Counted from the stretch's first letter, positions 7,743-18,800 are shown. The stretch is DNA of 64,000 bases from Flavobacterium piscinae (GCF_004122145.1 NZ_SBKQ01000005.1:186001-250000), one strand, 5' to 3'. Numbers and translations: made by a program. Notes: a model not told the origin generated them from the letters alone.

Positions 7743-9017
7743 TTAAGTAGTAAAGTTAATCAACTTTTGCCCAATTGCACAATTCAGGCATTTATTTGTA
7801 TTACAATATTCTTTTTTTAGCTGAAGAATTGCTTGCGAATGAAAGCTATTTTTAGAAATAAGACCAAAATAATTGAACTTTTCAATGATAGTATTTTTCT
7901 CTGAGCCAACTTCTGAGGCCAACCGAATAAGTTCTTCGGGATTGATGTTTCCATTGGCGTGACTGTATGCAAATTTGAGTGGAAGAATGCAATTCAAAAT
8001 AATTAAATCTATAAAATTTTTTGATATTTTTTTTTGCTTCTTTGGATGTGGTTTATCAAAGACATAATGTGATTGCCAATAATCCGAAACGGTACAATTA
8101 AAAATTGGGTAAATTTCTTGGGTTGAATTTGCTTTAACAATCAAATGAAAAATTTGTTGGTGCTGAACAATTAGCTGAGCCAATTGCACTAATCGGATGG
8201 TAGGAAAGTTATCCGGTCGATGTTTAAAAAACTGAACCGGTTGATAATAAGCTGTTCCCAATTGATGTTTATGCTTTAGAAAATGCCATCTCCGTTTTAA
8301 ATCAACATAATACAAATCTTCATATTCTTCATCAAGAAGTCCAGTTGAGCCAAAAAAAAGAGCTTCCATATTTTCTATGTCAAATCGTTCTTTTTTTATC
8401 ACAGCATAAGGGATTGAGTGGGACATTTTTAAAAAAGCTTCGCCGTTTGTATTGAGCCCAAAACTTTTAGCCAATAATTGAAAAAAAGTGGCTTCCCAAT
8501 CGAAGGTATTTTGTTGAAGAAGGTTTTCAACTTCGTTAGATTTCTTCTCCAATCGTTCAAAAAAAAGCCGTTCTATCCAATTCGAAATTGTAAAATTATC
8601 GATTGTTGCCAATTGATTTTCACAATTAATCCATGCTTTTTGCTTAAATAATTGGTGGTACTGCTGCAAAACTTCCTTTAGAACATAGTTTTTAAGTTCC
8701 AACACAGGTAGAACTGAATTATTTTTACGATAAACATCTGTATCATGCTCCCAAACTACGTGAAGAATAACATTATCATAATTCGCATCCGTTTGATGAT
8801 GATGTACGTACCAATCGGAAGATTTTAGATGAATTTCAACATTTCCGGCCCATTTTTGAGTGTCGATAACAATTTGAGCATTAAAAAAATCGGGGCCTGC
8901 TTGTTGAATATAATAACCGGAATGAATGATTGTAAGTTCTTGACCGGAAACGGTTTTGAGATTGGTAAAGGCAAACTTTTTGTATTGCCAGACGTAATGG
9001 AGAAAATCTTCTTTCAT
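7743..9017 (-). CDS. DUF2851 family protein
   Basis: A 424-residue cytoplasmic protein beginning MKEDFLHYVWQYKKF, with the conserved block GPDFFNAQI, GNVEIHLKSSDWYVHHH and NVILHVVWEHD near residues 40-110, and a cysteine cluster at the C-terminus (CNTNKCLNCAIG). These are typical of the DUF2851 family, widespread in Bacteroidota and without a known activity. The terminal cysteines could bind metal; this is inference. It heads the run 9017-7089. Confidence 0.8.
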   Translation of the reverse strand: MKEDFLHYVWQYKKFAFTNLKTVSGQELTIIHSGYYIQQAGPDFFNAQIVIDTQKWAGNVEIHLKSSDWYVHHHQTDANYDNVILHVVWEHDTDVYRKNNSVLPVLELKNYVLKEVLQQYHQLFKQKAWINCENQLATIDNFTISNWIERLFFERLEKKSNEVENLLQQNTFDWEATFFQLLAKSFGLNTNGEAFLKMSHSIPYAVIKKERFDIENMEALFFGSTGLLDEEYEDLYYVDLKRRWHFLKHKHQLGTAYYQPVQFFKHRPDNFPTIRLVQLAQLIVQHQQIFHLIVKANSTQEIYPIFNCTVSDYWQSHYVFDKPHPKKQKKISKNFIDLIILNCILPLKFAYSHANGNINPEELIRLASEVGSEKNTIIEKFNYFGLISKNSFHSQAILQLKKEYCNTNKCLNCAIGQKLINFTT

Positions 9018-9067
9018 GGCGTGTAGTATAAAATTATGGCGTTAAATAGAGAAGCTAATTTAATAAA

Positions 9068-9095
9068 AAAATCCAACCTAATGCGATTGGATTTT
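9068..9095 (-). terminator. Terminator of the cystathionine beta-synthase-like gene
   Basis: On the reverse strand AAAATCCAA pairs with TTGGATTTT (9 bp) around a 10-nt loop, and the 3' arm runs into further T residues. It is 20 bp past the stop codon of the gene at 9116. Confidence 0.65.
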
Positions 9096-9115
9096 AAATT
9101 TATTAATCAGAATGA

Positions 9116-10477
9116 TTATTTTATGGAACTAATAATATCATGTTTCGTAATAATATGGTATTTTCCGTTTTCCAACCGAACCAAAACGGCCTGATTGTCT
9201 TTATTGATGAGTTTGGAAACTTCCTCAACGGGCGTGTTTTCCTGCACAATCGGATACGGTTTTCCCATGATTTCACGGATCGGTTTTTCGGCAATATCTT
9301 TATCCGCAAAATAACTTCTAAACAAGTCTGATTCGTCAAGTGAACCTACAAAGCCTGAAGTGTCAATCACGGGAATTTGAGAGATATTAAATTTTTTCAA
9401 ACGATCGATAGCATGTGAAACCAATTCTTCTGTACGAACAATAACTAATGATTTATCTCTGTGATTTTTAATTAAATCGGCTGCTGTGGTGATTTCTTCG
9501 TCTAAAAAACCACGTTCACGCATCCAATCATCGTTGAACATTTTGCCAACATAACGACTTCCTGAATCGTGGAATAAAACGACGACAACATCTTCGGGTT
9601 TGAAATGTTCTTTTAACTGCAAAACACCTTTGATGGCCGAACCGGCAGAGTTACCTACAAAAATCCCTTCCTCTAAAGCTAATCTTCTGGTGAAAACAGC
9701 AGCGTCTTTATCGGTTACTTTGGTAAAACCATCGATGAGTGAAAAGTCTACGTTTTTTGGTAAAATATCTTCCCCAATTCCTTCGGTTATATACGAATAG
9801 ATTTCGTTTTCGTCGAAAATTCCGGTTTCATGGTATTTTTTAAACACCGAACCATAGGTATCAACACCCCAAATTTTCACGTTTGGATTTTGTTCTTTCA
9901 GGTATTTAGCTACTCCAGAAATGGTTCCTCCTGTTCCCACTCCAACTACAAAATGCGTTACTTTACCTTCGGTTTGTTCCCAAATTTCCGGACCGGTTTG
10001 TTCGTAATGAGCGATCGCATTCGAAGGATTGTCATATTGGTTCACATACCAAGAATTCGGAATTTCAGTTCCTAATCGTTTGGAAACAGAATAATACGAA
10101 CGCGGATCGTCGGGTTCTACGTCGGTTGGACAAACAATTACTTTGGCTCCAACAGCACGAAGGATATCCATTTTTTCTTTGGATTGTTTGTCGGTTATTA
10201 CGCAAATTAACTTATAGCCTTTAACAATTGCTCCTAATGCCAAGCCCATTCCGGTGTTTCCGGATGTTCCTTCGATGATGGTTCCTCCAGGTTTTAAACG
10301 ACCATCTGCCTCGGCATCTTCAATCATTTTGATAGCCATGCGGTCTTTCACCGAATTCCCTGGATTGAATGTTTCTACTTTGGCAAGCACTAAACAATCT
10401 AATTCTTGGGTGATTTTGTTGATTCTGACAAGCGGTGTATTTCCGATTGTTTCTAATATGTTTTTGGCGAAATTCAT
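9116..10477 (-). CDS. PLP-dependent cystathionine beta-synthase / cysteine synthase with CBS domain pair
   Basis: A 453-residue fold-type II PLP enzyme acting in cysteine or transsulfuration metabolism. PLP-lysine is in NPGNSVKDRMA (about residue 40-45), the substrate loop is EGTSGNTGMG, and the phosphate-binding glycine loop is VGTGGTISG. From about residue 335 there is a tandem CBS (Bateman) module (VRTEELVSHAIDRLKKF; ENTPVEEVSKLINKDN), an adenine-nucleotide-sensing regulatory unit. This architecture matches eukaryotic-type CBS rather than plain CysK/CysM. O-acetylserine versus serine plus homocysteine specificity cannot be decided here. It has its own promoter and terminator. Confidence 0.9.
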   Translation of the reverse strand: MNFAKNILETIGNTPLVRINKITQELDCLVLAKVETFNPGNSVKDRMAIKMIEDAEADGRLKPGGTIIEGTSGNTGMGLALGAIVKGYKLICVITDKQSKEKMDILRAVGAKVIVCPTDVEPDDPRSYYSVSKRLGTEIPNSWYVNQYDNPSNAIAHYEQTGPEIWEQTEGKVTHFVVGVGTGGTISGVAKYLKEQNPNVKIWGVDTYGSVFKKYHETGIFDENEIYSYITEGIGEDILPKNVDFSLIDGFTKVTDKDAAVFTRRLALEEGIFVGNSAGSAIKGVLQLKEHFKPEDVVVVLFHDSGSRYVGKMFNDDWMRERGFLDEEITTAADLIKNHRDKSLVIVRTEELVSHAIDRLKKFNISQIPVIDTSGFVGSLDESDLFRSYFADKDIAEKPIREIMGKPYPIVQENTPVEEVSKLINKDNQAVLVRLENGKYHIITKHDIISSIK

Positions 10478-10496
10478 TTTGTTTGTTTTACGGTGG

Positions 10497-10504
10497 CAAA
10501 GATA
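10497..10504 (-). promoter_or_regulatory. -7 box before the cystathionine beta-synthase-like gene
   Basis: The reverse strand has TATCTTTG, a perfect TANNTTTG match, 19 nt upstream of the ATG at 10477. A start near 10493 gives a leader of about 15 nt. Confidence 0.6.
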
Positions 10505-10581
10505 GGGATTTTTGGATTATTCAGTGGATGGATTATTGGATCGCTTAACTTTTGAAATTATTTTTTTTATGGTTAACATAT

Positions 10582-10660
10582 TAGCCCCGACAGCAGCGGT
10601 ATCCTTTTGCAAAGCAAAAGATATAGCGGATGGCGGGAAAATGAATAACTGAAAAAGCCC
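10582..10660 (+). repeat. 79-bp palindromic intergenic repeat, copy 1
   Basis: Begins TAGCCCCGACAGCAGCGG and ends ACTGAAAAAGCCC. It matches the copy at 23462-23540 on the other strand at 74 of 79 positions by my alignment. The middle is a perfect hairpin CTTTTGC-AAA-GCAAAAG, and the outer parts are an imperfect inverted repeat, so the whole unit can fold into one long stem. It lies between the putative porin and the CBS-like gene. It has no coding capacity and looks like a non-autonomous REP/MITE-like element. Confidence 0.8.
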
Positions 10661-10675
10661 GAGTGCTTCCGCTCC

Positions 10676-12658
10676 TTATAAGAAGAAATTCCATTCGAGT
10701 CCGAAACGAACTATAAAATCCCTGTACGGATTATTGGGTGCAGAATAGTAATTGAATCCCGTCATAGCTGCATTAAAATGTTCTGCTTTGAGATAAATTC
10801 TTGCTGTTTTTATTTTGGCATTGACAAAGAAATCAATCATGGGAAAATCACCTATTTCTTGAGTGTTTTGCACATAAAAATCAGCTATTACCGGATTGTA
10901 ATCATTGGCGAAATACTTGCTAAAATAATTCACCGTTACACCGGTTTGAAGAAAAAGTGCTTTTTTGAAAAAATGGCCTGAAAAATATAATGTGCTTCGA
11001 AGTGTGAGTTCGGGAACGTTTAATATGTCATCCTCTTGATCTACTTTTTGATAAAGCACGGTGTTATCGAATCCTAACTTCCAGAATTTTATATCTTTTC
11101 CTGCTTTTATGCTCAAGTAATTAATGGTATTATCGTATTGTTTTGGTGAAACCAATAATTGATCTTCCGAAGATGTGACTTGACCGAAATAAAGAAAATC
11201 ATTAAGCGTTGTGAGTTGAATTGCCGAGTCTAACCATTGGGTTTTGGCTTTTACTTCGATGTTATTAATTTTTTCATTTTTAAAAGTATTGACCCAATTG
11301 TAATTGACATAACTGCTTTGAAACAAAGAAAAGGTATGATTCGGCAAACGATTTAAATTTTGAAAACGAAAATCAAAACTGTTTTTATCGTTGTATTTAA
11401 AAAGTAATTTCGCATCAAGATTAGATAAACTTTGGTCTGTGATGGAAGTAGAATAACTGAATTTTCCGTTCCATTTGTTTTTTTGATAGGTATATTGTCC
11501 TCCAACAGATTGAATTTCATCGCTTAGATTACTTGGAATAAGTTGATCGTTTTGAACGATTACCCTGTTATAAAAATAATTGAATCTAAAATCTTCCAGA
11601 AAAAACTGGAACTCACCCAGTAATTTATTTTCGTATAAAGCTCCAATTTTGTTATACAATCTATTGTAACGGTTTTCATCATTGATATTACTAAGCACAT
11701 AAGAATCACCAAAACGATTGACTACACGATTCCCTTCATCAGAGATAATTGTTGTGGCAATGGTAGATTGCTTGTAATTAAAAAACTTATGTTCATAATT
11801 TAGTTGATGATGTAAATAAAGATTATTTTGAGCATCGTTTTTATTAATTCTGAAATAATGGTCGTAAAAGTAACGATTCCCTTTTAGCAGCGATTCTGCA
11901 TCATTGAGATACACTTGCACTCGAGCACGATTTCTGAAATCTTCCTCACCTCCTTCAAAATCTTCTAAATTGATAATCCCCCCATTTTCACCATTTAAAA
12001 TATCTTGTGCTGTAAAATGAGCTTTTAATTGATAGCGATTACTTTTTGTTTGATAGCTGGTTGAAAAGCGAAAATTTCCGGTACTGGAAAGCTGATTGAT
12101 ATATTTTCCGAGGGAACGAAGTCCTTTATATGCAATAGAAAAATTTAGTCTTTCGGATGTATTCAAAGTAATGAAAGCATCGAGGTTTTGACCTTGTTCC
12201 ATCACGGTTTTAAAATACAATTCCGTTAATGGAGTTGGCACATGATAATAAAGAATATCATTAGCAGTTAAAAAATTAAAATGTTTACCGGTTAAACCAA
12301 TTTCCGGATAAGGATTGAATTGAGTTAGTCCAAAATCCAATGTAGTATAGGTTTGTCCTTCATTTGCAAATTGTTGTAAACCAAAAATATCTTTGCGAAG
12401 GTAATTGTATTTATATTCTTTTTGAATGGTTAAAGAAGTGTCATAATGAGTAGTATCACGTTCGATTGTGATGATTTTATATTCTGAGATTTTAGCAATA
12501 GATGCAACTTTTTTATCTTTTGAATCATCAAATGATGAAGGGCTATTGTTAGTAATCCTATTGTTAGTCCTCACAGGTACTTCTTTGAGAACTTTTTCCT
12601 CTCTGACCTGAGAAAAAACATTACAATAAAAAAAGAAAACTACAATTAAATATTTCAT
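10676..12658 (-). CDS. Putative porin-like outer membrane protein
   Basis: A 660-residue protein with a signal peptide (MKYLIVVFFFYCNVFSQ) and a long run of alternating polar/hydrophobic strands ending in aromatic residues (VRFGLEWNFFL), the pattern of an outer-membrane beta barrel. Segments such as FNFLTANDILYYHVPTPLTELYFKT and LNTSERLNFSIAYKGLRSLG are typical of the putative-porin family of Bacteroidota. Transport function is inferred. It has its own predicted promoter between it and the Sus operon terminator. Confidence 0.78.
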   Translation of the reverse strand: MKYLIVVFFFYCNVFSQVREEKVLKEVPVRTNNRITNNSPSSFDDSKDKKVASIAKISEYKIITIERDTTHYDTSLTIQKEYKYNYLRKDIFGLQQFANEGQTYTTLDFGLTQFNPYPEIGLTGKHFNFLTANDILYYHVPTPLTELYFKTVMEQGQNLDAFITLNTSERLNFSIAYKGLRSLGKYINQLSSTGNFRFSTSYQTKSNRYQLKAHFTAQDILNGENGGIINLEDFEGGEEDFRNRARVQVYLNDAESLLKGNRYFYDHYFRINKNDAQNNLYLHHQLNYEHKFFNYKQSTIATTIISDEGNRVVNRFGDSYVLSNINDENRYNRLYNKIGALYENKLLGEFQFFLEDFRFNYFYNRVIVQNDQLIPSNLSDEIQSVGGQYTYQKNKWNGKFSYSTSITDQSLSNLDAKLLFKYNDKNSFDFRFQNLNRLPNHTFSLFQSSYVNYNWVNTFKNEKINNIEVKAKTQWLDSAIQLTTLNDFLYFGQVTSSEDQLLVSPKQYDNTINYLSIKAGKDIKFWKLGFDNTVLYQKVDQEDDILNVPELTLRSTLYFSGHFFKKALFLQTGVTVNYFSKYFANDYNPVIADFYVQNTQEIGDFPMIDFFVNAKIKTARIYLKAEHFNAAMTGFNYYSAPNNPYRDFIVRFGLEWNFFL

Positions 12659-12674
12659 ACAATAAAATTGGAGA

Positions 12675-12682
12675 CAAAAATA
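12675..12682 (-). promoter_or_regulatory. -7 box before the putative porin
   Basis: The reverse strand reads TATTTTTG (TANNTTTG) 16 nt upstream of the ATG, just after the terminator of the upstream operon, consistent with independent transcription. Confidence 0.5.
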
Positions 12683-12698
12683 ATAAAAAAATAATAAA

Positions 12699-12723
12699 AG
12701 AAGCCCGCACAGAGCGGGCTTCT
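12699..12723 (-). terminator. Terminator of the SusC/SusD operon
   Basis: A 10-bp perfect stem AGAAGCCCGC / GCGGGCTTCT with a 5-nt loop, followed on the reverse strand by TTTATTATTTTTTT. It is 24 bp past the last lipoprotein gene and is the strongest terminator in this part of the window. Confidence 0.9.
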
Positions 12724-12746
12724 AAAATTATAATAATAAATTATAA

Positions 12747-13607
12747 TTATTGTTTTTCTAAACGAATTGTAGTTTGTTGACCAGCACTACAAGAACCGGC
12801 TCCTCCAGATGAATCTTCATGGAACGTAATTTCAAAAACTGAATCATCATTGGCATCAAAAGTTGAAGGAGTTCCATTTGTTGGACCAACTTCAATACTT
12901 CCACCACATCCAATTCCAGAAGCTGATGAGTTACCTATCATGTTAACATTACCACAAGATAATTCAAATACAACTGGAACATTTGAAGGATTACCTAAAC
13001 CTAAACTTGGGTAAAATTTTACTTCAAATTGTCTTTCTAATTCAGTTGAACCCATTGTTACATTTACGGTAACATTATTACCAAAAACTGGTGCCCCAGC
13101 AGCTGGTGCATAACCAGGTGTAACTTGAGTAAGTGTATAAGCACCTGTAAAACTTGCATTAAGAGGACATAATCTAATGATAGTTAAGTTAAAAACATCT
13201 CTAGAACCCAACATAGTGTCTTCAACACCTAAAAGTTTAAGTCTTAAAATTTCTCCACTTAAAGATGCATTTGCGAAATCACCCGTAACAGTAAAAGAAC
13301 CAACAACACTATTTGCAGGAATTGTAAAAACTCCAGATTGAATAGTATATGAATCTGGGTTAGCTGTTGATGTTGGAAGTACTTCTATTTCGAAATTACG
13401 AGCAAAACTTTTAGCTTCGGAAACACCTACTTTAACTTCGAATACTGAAGCTGAATCTTCACGTACAAATAAGGTACCTGCAGAACCAGGAACAAAATAA
13501 GCTACAGAAGTCCTGTCATTTAAATAAACAGAATCATCTTCTTTAGTACTACAAGCTACTACTACTAAAGCTAAAATGATACCGAAAGATTTTAATATAT
13601 TTTTCAT
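12747..13607 (-). CDS. SusCD-operon surface lipoprotein A
   Basis: A 286-residue lipoprotein: lipobox LVVVAC with the lipidated Cys at residue 20 (signal MKNILKSFGIILALVVVAC). Acidic residues right after it (STKEDDS) fit the Bacteroidota lipoprotein export signal for surface display. The mature part has a beta-sandwich-like region (about 35-145) containing FTVTGDFANASLSGEILRL, closely paralleled in the neighbouring lipoprotein, and a distinct C-terminal domain. Last gene of the SusC-SusD operon. It probably binds the same ligand as SusD; the ligand is unknown. Confidence 0.75.
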   Translation of the reverse strand: MKNILKSFGIILALVVVACSTKEDDSVYLNDRTSVAYFVPGSAGTLFVREDSASVFEVKVGVSEAKSFARNFEIEVLPTSTANPDSYTIQSGVFTIPANSVVGSFTVTGDFANASLSGEILRLKLLGVEDTMLGSRDVFNLTIIRLCPLNASFTGAYTLTQVTPGYAPAAGAPVFGNNVTVNVTMGSTELERQFEVKFYPSLGLGNPSNVPVVFELSCGNVNMIGNSSASGIGCGGSIEVGPTNGTPSTFDANDDSVFEITFHEDSSGGAGSCSAGQQTTIRLEKQ

Positions 13608-13627
13608 TTAATAAAGATTAAAATTAA

Positions 13628-14446
13628 TTATTGAGGAGTATAAACAGACACTCCATTTTCTCCGTAACCTGTACAGAACCAAGAAATAGTAATTACTCCT
13701 GTTGCTGAATCAACTGAATTTACACCATTCATATTAATATCACCCCAAGGATCAGTTTGACCTGACCAAGTTATATTTCCACAAACATCAGAGAAAACCA
13801 ATGAATTATCGGCTGCTCCGGTACCATAGGCTGTAGCATAAGGACCTGTACTGTATAATCCTCCTGAGAAATCAGTAACAGAATAAACATTACCACCTTC
13901 ACTAGAAATAACAACTCCTTCTACAGTGTTTGGGTTGTAATCAGGTAAGAAATCATGGAAACCATAAGTAGTGGTAACATTATAAACACCTGCTAAATCA
14001 GATTCACATAATTTGAAAACATCTAAAGCATAGGTGTTTTTAAAACCTGCAACTTTACCTGAACCATCTTCAAGTCTTAAGCTTAATCTTGAACCACTTT
14101 CCAAAGCAGCTTCAAAGTTTCCATTAACAGTAATCATTCCAAAATACTCACCGGCAGGAATTGTTACAGTTGTAGAAGCTAAAACAGCTTCTACTCCGGC
14201 AGGAGTAGGAACACCTTCAGCATCATCTACATAAACAACTACATTATATGATTTATCTGAAGTAGATAAAGTAGTTGTTAAAACTTTAATCATAAAAGAT
14301 GGATTATCGGCAGTCACCAAAAAAGTTCCTGTTGCGGTATCAAAATAGGCAATGTCATCACCATTATAAATTAGTCTGTCGTCATCAGTATCACAACCGA
14401 CAAACATAAAGACAGACAAGACTGTTAGTAAAAGAATTTTTTTCAT
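13628..14446 (-). CDS. SusCD-operon surface lipoprotein B
   Basis: A 272-residue lipoprotein with lipobox LSVFMFVGC (Cys at 18) followed by DTDDD, a surface-export-like acidic stretch. The N-terminal half (FMIKVLTTTLSTSDKSYNVVVYVDD; YFGMITVNGNFEAALESGSRL) mirrors lipoprotein A (12747-13607), so the two probably arose by duplication. The C-terminal half differs and ends in GVITISWFCTGYGENGVSVYTPQ. It is 9 bp downstream of susD and 20 bp upstream of lipoprotein A. Confidence 0.75.
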   Translation of the reverse strand: MKKILLLTVLSVFMFVGCDTDDDRLIYNGDDIAYFDTATGTFLVTADNPSFMIKVLTTTLSTSDKSYNVVVYVDDAEGVPTPAGVEAVLASTTVTIPAGEYFGMITVNGNFEAALESGSRLSLRLEDGSGKVAGFKNTYALDVFKLCESDLAGVYNVTTTYGFHDFLPDYNPNTVEGVVISSEGGNVYSVTDFSGGLYSTGPYATAYGTGAADNSLVFSDVCGNITWSGQTDPWGDINMNGVNSVDSATGVITISWFCTGYGENGVSVYTPQ

Positions 14447-14455
14447 AGCTTTATA

Positions 14456-15889
14456 TTAATAAAATGTACATTCGTTTTGAGTCATATTTGGATTAACATT
14501 CAACTCCAATTGTGGAATTGGCATGTTAAATCTACAATCACCTGCAGGTAAAGTTGGCTCAAGTGGTAATAAACCGGTACCATCAGCAAAATCACCATAA
14601 TTTGGATCTCTTTCTATTGCTTTGTTTTGACGTTTTAAATCGAAGAATCTATGTCCTTCGAAAGCCAATTCTAAACGTCTTTCTAGTTGAATTGCATCTT
14701 TTAGAGCTTGTCCAGTTTCACCACCTGAAACAAATGGAGCATAGCGATTTTGTCTTAATTCATCTAACGCTGCTAAAGCTTCAACATCTTGATTTAAATT
14801 AGCATGAGCTTCTGCTTTGTTTAATAAAACTTCTGCTTTACGTAAAACTTTAACGTTTACACGACCTGTACTTTGGTTATTTACACTTGATAACCATTTA
14901 ATAACATGGTTATAGTTGTTTCCATCAAATGGAGCAGTTGTGATATAAGCTGTTTTACGGATATCAGAATTGTTATACAATTGGAACAATTGGAAAGAAC
15001 AAACATACTCTGAACGAATTCCAGAAGGTAACGTTTGGTTGTATGGAACTCCAGGAGTTTCAGGATTTACTTGATTTAATTTGATATCAAAAATAATATC
15101 AGAACTATTAGAATCATTCCAAATTCCTGTGAAGTCAGCTCTAGTACCAGTAGCTGTAGTAACTGCATTAGCTGCGTTGATTGCATCTTGCCAACGACCC
15201 ATATATAAATACAAACGAGATAATAAGGCATTAACACCGTCTTTATTTAGTCTGCCAGAACCATTATTAGCTGAGATAAGAGGTAAAGCAGTAGTTAAAT
15301 CTGTTACCAAATTATCATAAAACTCACCAACTGGGATTCTTGACGGTAATTGATTGATATCAGAACTAAACATATATGGCATACCCGGTGCTGAATTTGC
15401 AGAAGCACTTGATGATGGTATAGGTGCAAATGTTTTAACAACATCAAAATGTGCTAAAGCTCTAGCTGCAATTGCTTCACCTATAATATTATCTTTAAAT
15501 TCACCGTCTTCTAAACGATCAATGTTTTCAAGGACAAAATTTGCTCTTTGAGCTACAGAATAACAACTAGCCATAAAAGCTCCTTGTGTAGCATTACTGT
15601 TGTATCGCCACTCGTGGGCTACACGTTGCGTTTGTCTACCTGCTTCTTTAAAAGTAAGGTTGTCTGACTGAACATCAGGAAAAGAAATTAAGTTTCCTGA
15701 ATAATAACTTTCTCTTCTCATGACAACATACAAATTACGAACTCCATTTTCAAAATCAGGAGCAGTAACCAATGCTGTAGTTGAAGGAACTTGAGCAAGA
15801 GGGTCTAAGTTTAATTTATCATCACATGATACAACTACACTAAAGACAGCTCCAACAAGCAATAATCTAAAATATTTTTTCATAATCAT
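14456..15889 (-). CDS. SusD/RagB family nutrient-binding lipoprotein
   Basis: A 477-residue SusD-type lipoprotein, the lid over its SusC transporter partner. Lipobox VVSC at about residue 22 is followed by DDKLNLDP. TPR-like helical repeats are evident (GEAIAARALAHFDVVKTFAPIP; KDGVNALLSRLYLYMGRWQDAI), and the C-terminal block has ERRLELAFEGHRFFDLKRQ, the family hallmark. Two ATGs lie at 15889 and 15883; either may be used. It is 8 bp downstream of susC. Absence of glycoside hydrolases next door leaves the substrate open. Confidence 0.93.
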   Translation of the reverse strand: MIMKKYFRLLLVGAVFSVVVSCDDKLNLDPLAQVPSTTALVTAPDFENGVRNLYVVMRRESYYSGNLISFPDVQSDNLTFKEAGRQTQRVAHEWRYNSNATQGAFMASCYSVAQRANFVLENIDRLEDGEFKDNIIGEAIAARALAHFDVVKTFAPIPSSSASANSAPGMPYMFSSDINQLPSRIPVGEFYDNLVTDLTTALPLISANNGSGRLNKDGVNALLSRLYLYMGRWQDAINAANAVTTATGTRADFTGIWNDSNSSDIIFDIKLNQVNPETPGVPYNQTLPSGIRSEYVCSFQLFQLYNNSDIRKTAYITTAPFDGNNYNHVIKWLSSVNNQSTGRVNVKVLRKAEVLLNKAEAHANLNQDVEALAALDELRQNRYAPFVSGGETGQALKDAIQLERRLELAFEGHRFFDLKRQNKAIERDPNYGDFADGTGLLPLEPTLPAGDCRFNMPIPQLELNVNPNMTQNECTFY

Positions 15890-15897
15890 TTTTATTT

Positions 15898-18800
15898 TTA
15901 AAATTTAACATCAACTCCGAAAGAAATGTTTCTCGTAGTAGGATAACTATAAAGATTAAACTCACCCGGAATTACGTTTGCACCCTGTGTTTCACCTGAA
16001 CCAATACCAACCTCAGGATCTCCTTTGAAGTAAGGTGCATACGTCCAAAGATTTGTACCGGCTAAATAAAATCTAATGTTTTGAAGCGAAGTTTTTTCAA
16101 GGAACTTTTTAGGAATCGTATACCCTAACTGAACACTTCTTAAACGGATATACGAAGCATCCTGTAAGAAACGATCCGAAGTTTGATTTGCGTTGCTAAA
16201 AGGACGAGGTAAAACATTCACATCACCTGGCTCTCTCCAATAATTAAAAGCATCTAAACGTTGGTTCGAGTTTACAGCATTATCACCATCACTTAACATA
16301 TTTTGTTCCACGATGTTGTACGTGTAATTACCATACTTAAAGTAAAAATTGGCAGATAAATCGATTCCTTTGTATTCGATGTTGGTATTAAAGCTACCAT
16401 CAAAACGAGCAAAAGGAGATTTTCCTGAAAGGGCCACTTCGTTACCATCAGCAACATTGGTTATGTTACCCTCGGTATCATAATACAAAGCTTCTCCATT
16501 AGCCGGATTAACTCCTGCATAACGTGGTAAAAAGAAAGTATTTACCTCTTCACCAATCTCTAAAACTGTATAAAAATTAGAAGCTACAAATAATTGATCA
16601 GTCCCATCTAATTTTTTAACTTCGTTGTCATATAGATTCAAATTTCCTTGAACGGTCCACTTTAAGTTTTCATTTCTAATCACATCATAAGCCAACTCAA
16701 ACTCAAAACCAGTGTTAACCATTTCTCCAAGATTCCCAGTTACAGCATTAGCACCAGTTGAAAAGGACAATTGTTTTCCTAATAATAAATCTGTGGTTGT
16801 TCTGCTGTAATAATCCACCAAACCTCTTAATCTACTGTTAAAAGCAGCAAACTCCAAACCGACACCATAATTAAAATTCTGTTCCCAAGATAAATTTGGA
16901 TCACCAAAGTTACCTGGTCCAGTTGTAGTTTCTCCATTATAAGGCGTAAATGTGAATGTAGTTCTTGAAGTATAACGTCCAATTTGGTCATTCCCCGATG
17001 TTCCTGCAGAAGCTCTTAATTTTAACACATCCACTTTACCACCTTTCATAAAGTTCTCTTCTGCTATATTCCAAGCCAAACTTCCTGAATAAAAAGTTCC
17101 ATACTGAGTATTGTAACCAAAACGAGACGAACCATCACGACGTACAGTTGCTGTAACAATGTATTTTCCGTCATAGTTATAATCTATATTACCTGCTAAC
17201 GAAAAAAGTGAAAATTGAAACCAATTACCATCTACATTATTTGGTTCATTAGCCACATCCAACAAATTAGGCTTTCCTGGACCCGGTAAAAAACCACCAA
17301 TACCATTTGCCAAATAAGTTCTGGTGTTATTCTCAATATACTCTGACAAAATCGATACGTCAAAATTATGTTTCTCGTTAAATGTTTTTTGGTAATTTAA
17401 ACGATTTAAAAAGTTGTAAGTAAAATCAAAAGAACCGTTGTCCGTTCTTGAACCTGTTGGCTCTCCACCATTTACAATCAAATCTAAAGTAGAACCAGCC
17501 TCAAGGTAATTCTCACGTCTGAATTGCTCATATACCCCAGAACCTTGTGTTCTGAAAGTTAACCCTTTGGCTAATTTTAACTCAGCAAACATGTTTCCAA
17601 TAAAACGATTGAAAATTCTTTGTGTACGGTTATACAAAATCTCATCTTTTACAGGATAACCTGCAGAAGTTGGGTTGTAACGAGGTCTACCAAAATCATC
17701 AAACAACTGATTACCATCTGCATCAAACAAAAATAATGTTTGGTATGGCAAATAATCATACATTGCTCTGAAAGGGTTTTGCACGTTATTTCTATCTCTA
17801 GAGTCAGCTAATTCTACTGTAGAGAAAGACAAACTTGTTCCAACAGTTAACCATTTTTTCGCATCATAATCCACATTTAATCTTCCAGCGATACGTCTGT
17901 ATTCTTTAATATCACGAATAATACCAGAATCTTCATCATTAGCTAATGACAAGAAATATCTTGTTTTAGTATCACCTCCAGTGATTGAGATTGAATTTGA
18001 AGTAACGAATCCATCGTCAAGTAAATCATCTTCCCAATTGTGATCAAGACCTACTAAACGATCCCATTCAGCTTGAGAAGAAACATTACCACCTACTCCA
18101 ATACCTAATTCTCTTTCATATTGAAGTTTTTGCTCTGCATTCATCATAGTAAAATTATCTTTAATTCTTCTAGTAAAACCTACTCTTGAATTAAAGTTAA
18201 TAACAGCATCTCTGTCTTTAGAACCACGTTTAGTAGTTATCAAAACAACACCATTACCACCACGAGCACCATAAATAGAGGTGGAAGCGGCATCTTTTAA
18301 AACACTGACAGATGCAACATCAGCAGGATTAATACCATTTAAATCACCTTCACTAATCTGAGCACCATCAACAATATACAAAGGCTCATTACCAGCTTGG
18401 ATAGAACCAATACCACGTACTCTTATAAAAGCCGTTTGCCCTGGTTTACCATTCTGAGCTGTAACTTGTACACCAGATGCCTGACCTTGTAGCATGTTGT
18501 CAATACTCACCGAAGGAGCAATTCTTGCTAATTGTTCTGAAGTTACATTTGACACAGCAGAAGTAAGTTGTGCTCTAGTTTTGGTATTAACACCAACAAC
18601 TACAACCTCTTCTAAATTGGTATCAGACTCCATTGTAACATCAATTTTATTTGATGCACCTACAGTAACTGATTTTGTTTTCATACCTACGTAAGAAAAC
18701 TCAAGGACATCACCTGATTTTGCTTGAATGGAATATTTTCCATCAAAATCAGTCGAAACCCCATTATTTGTTCCTTTAACCAGAACTGTTGCTCCAGGCA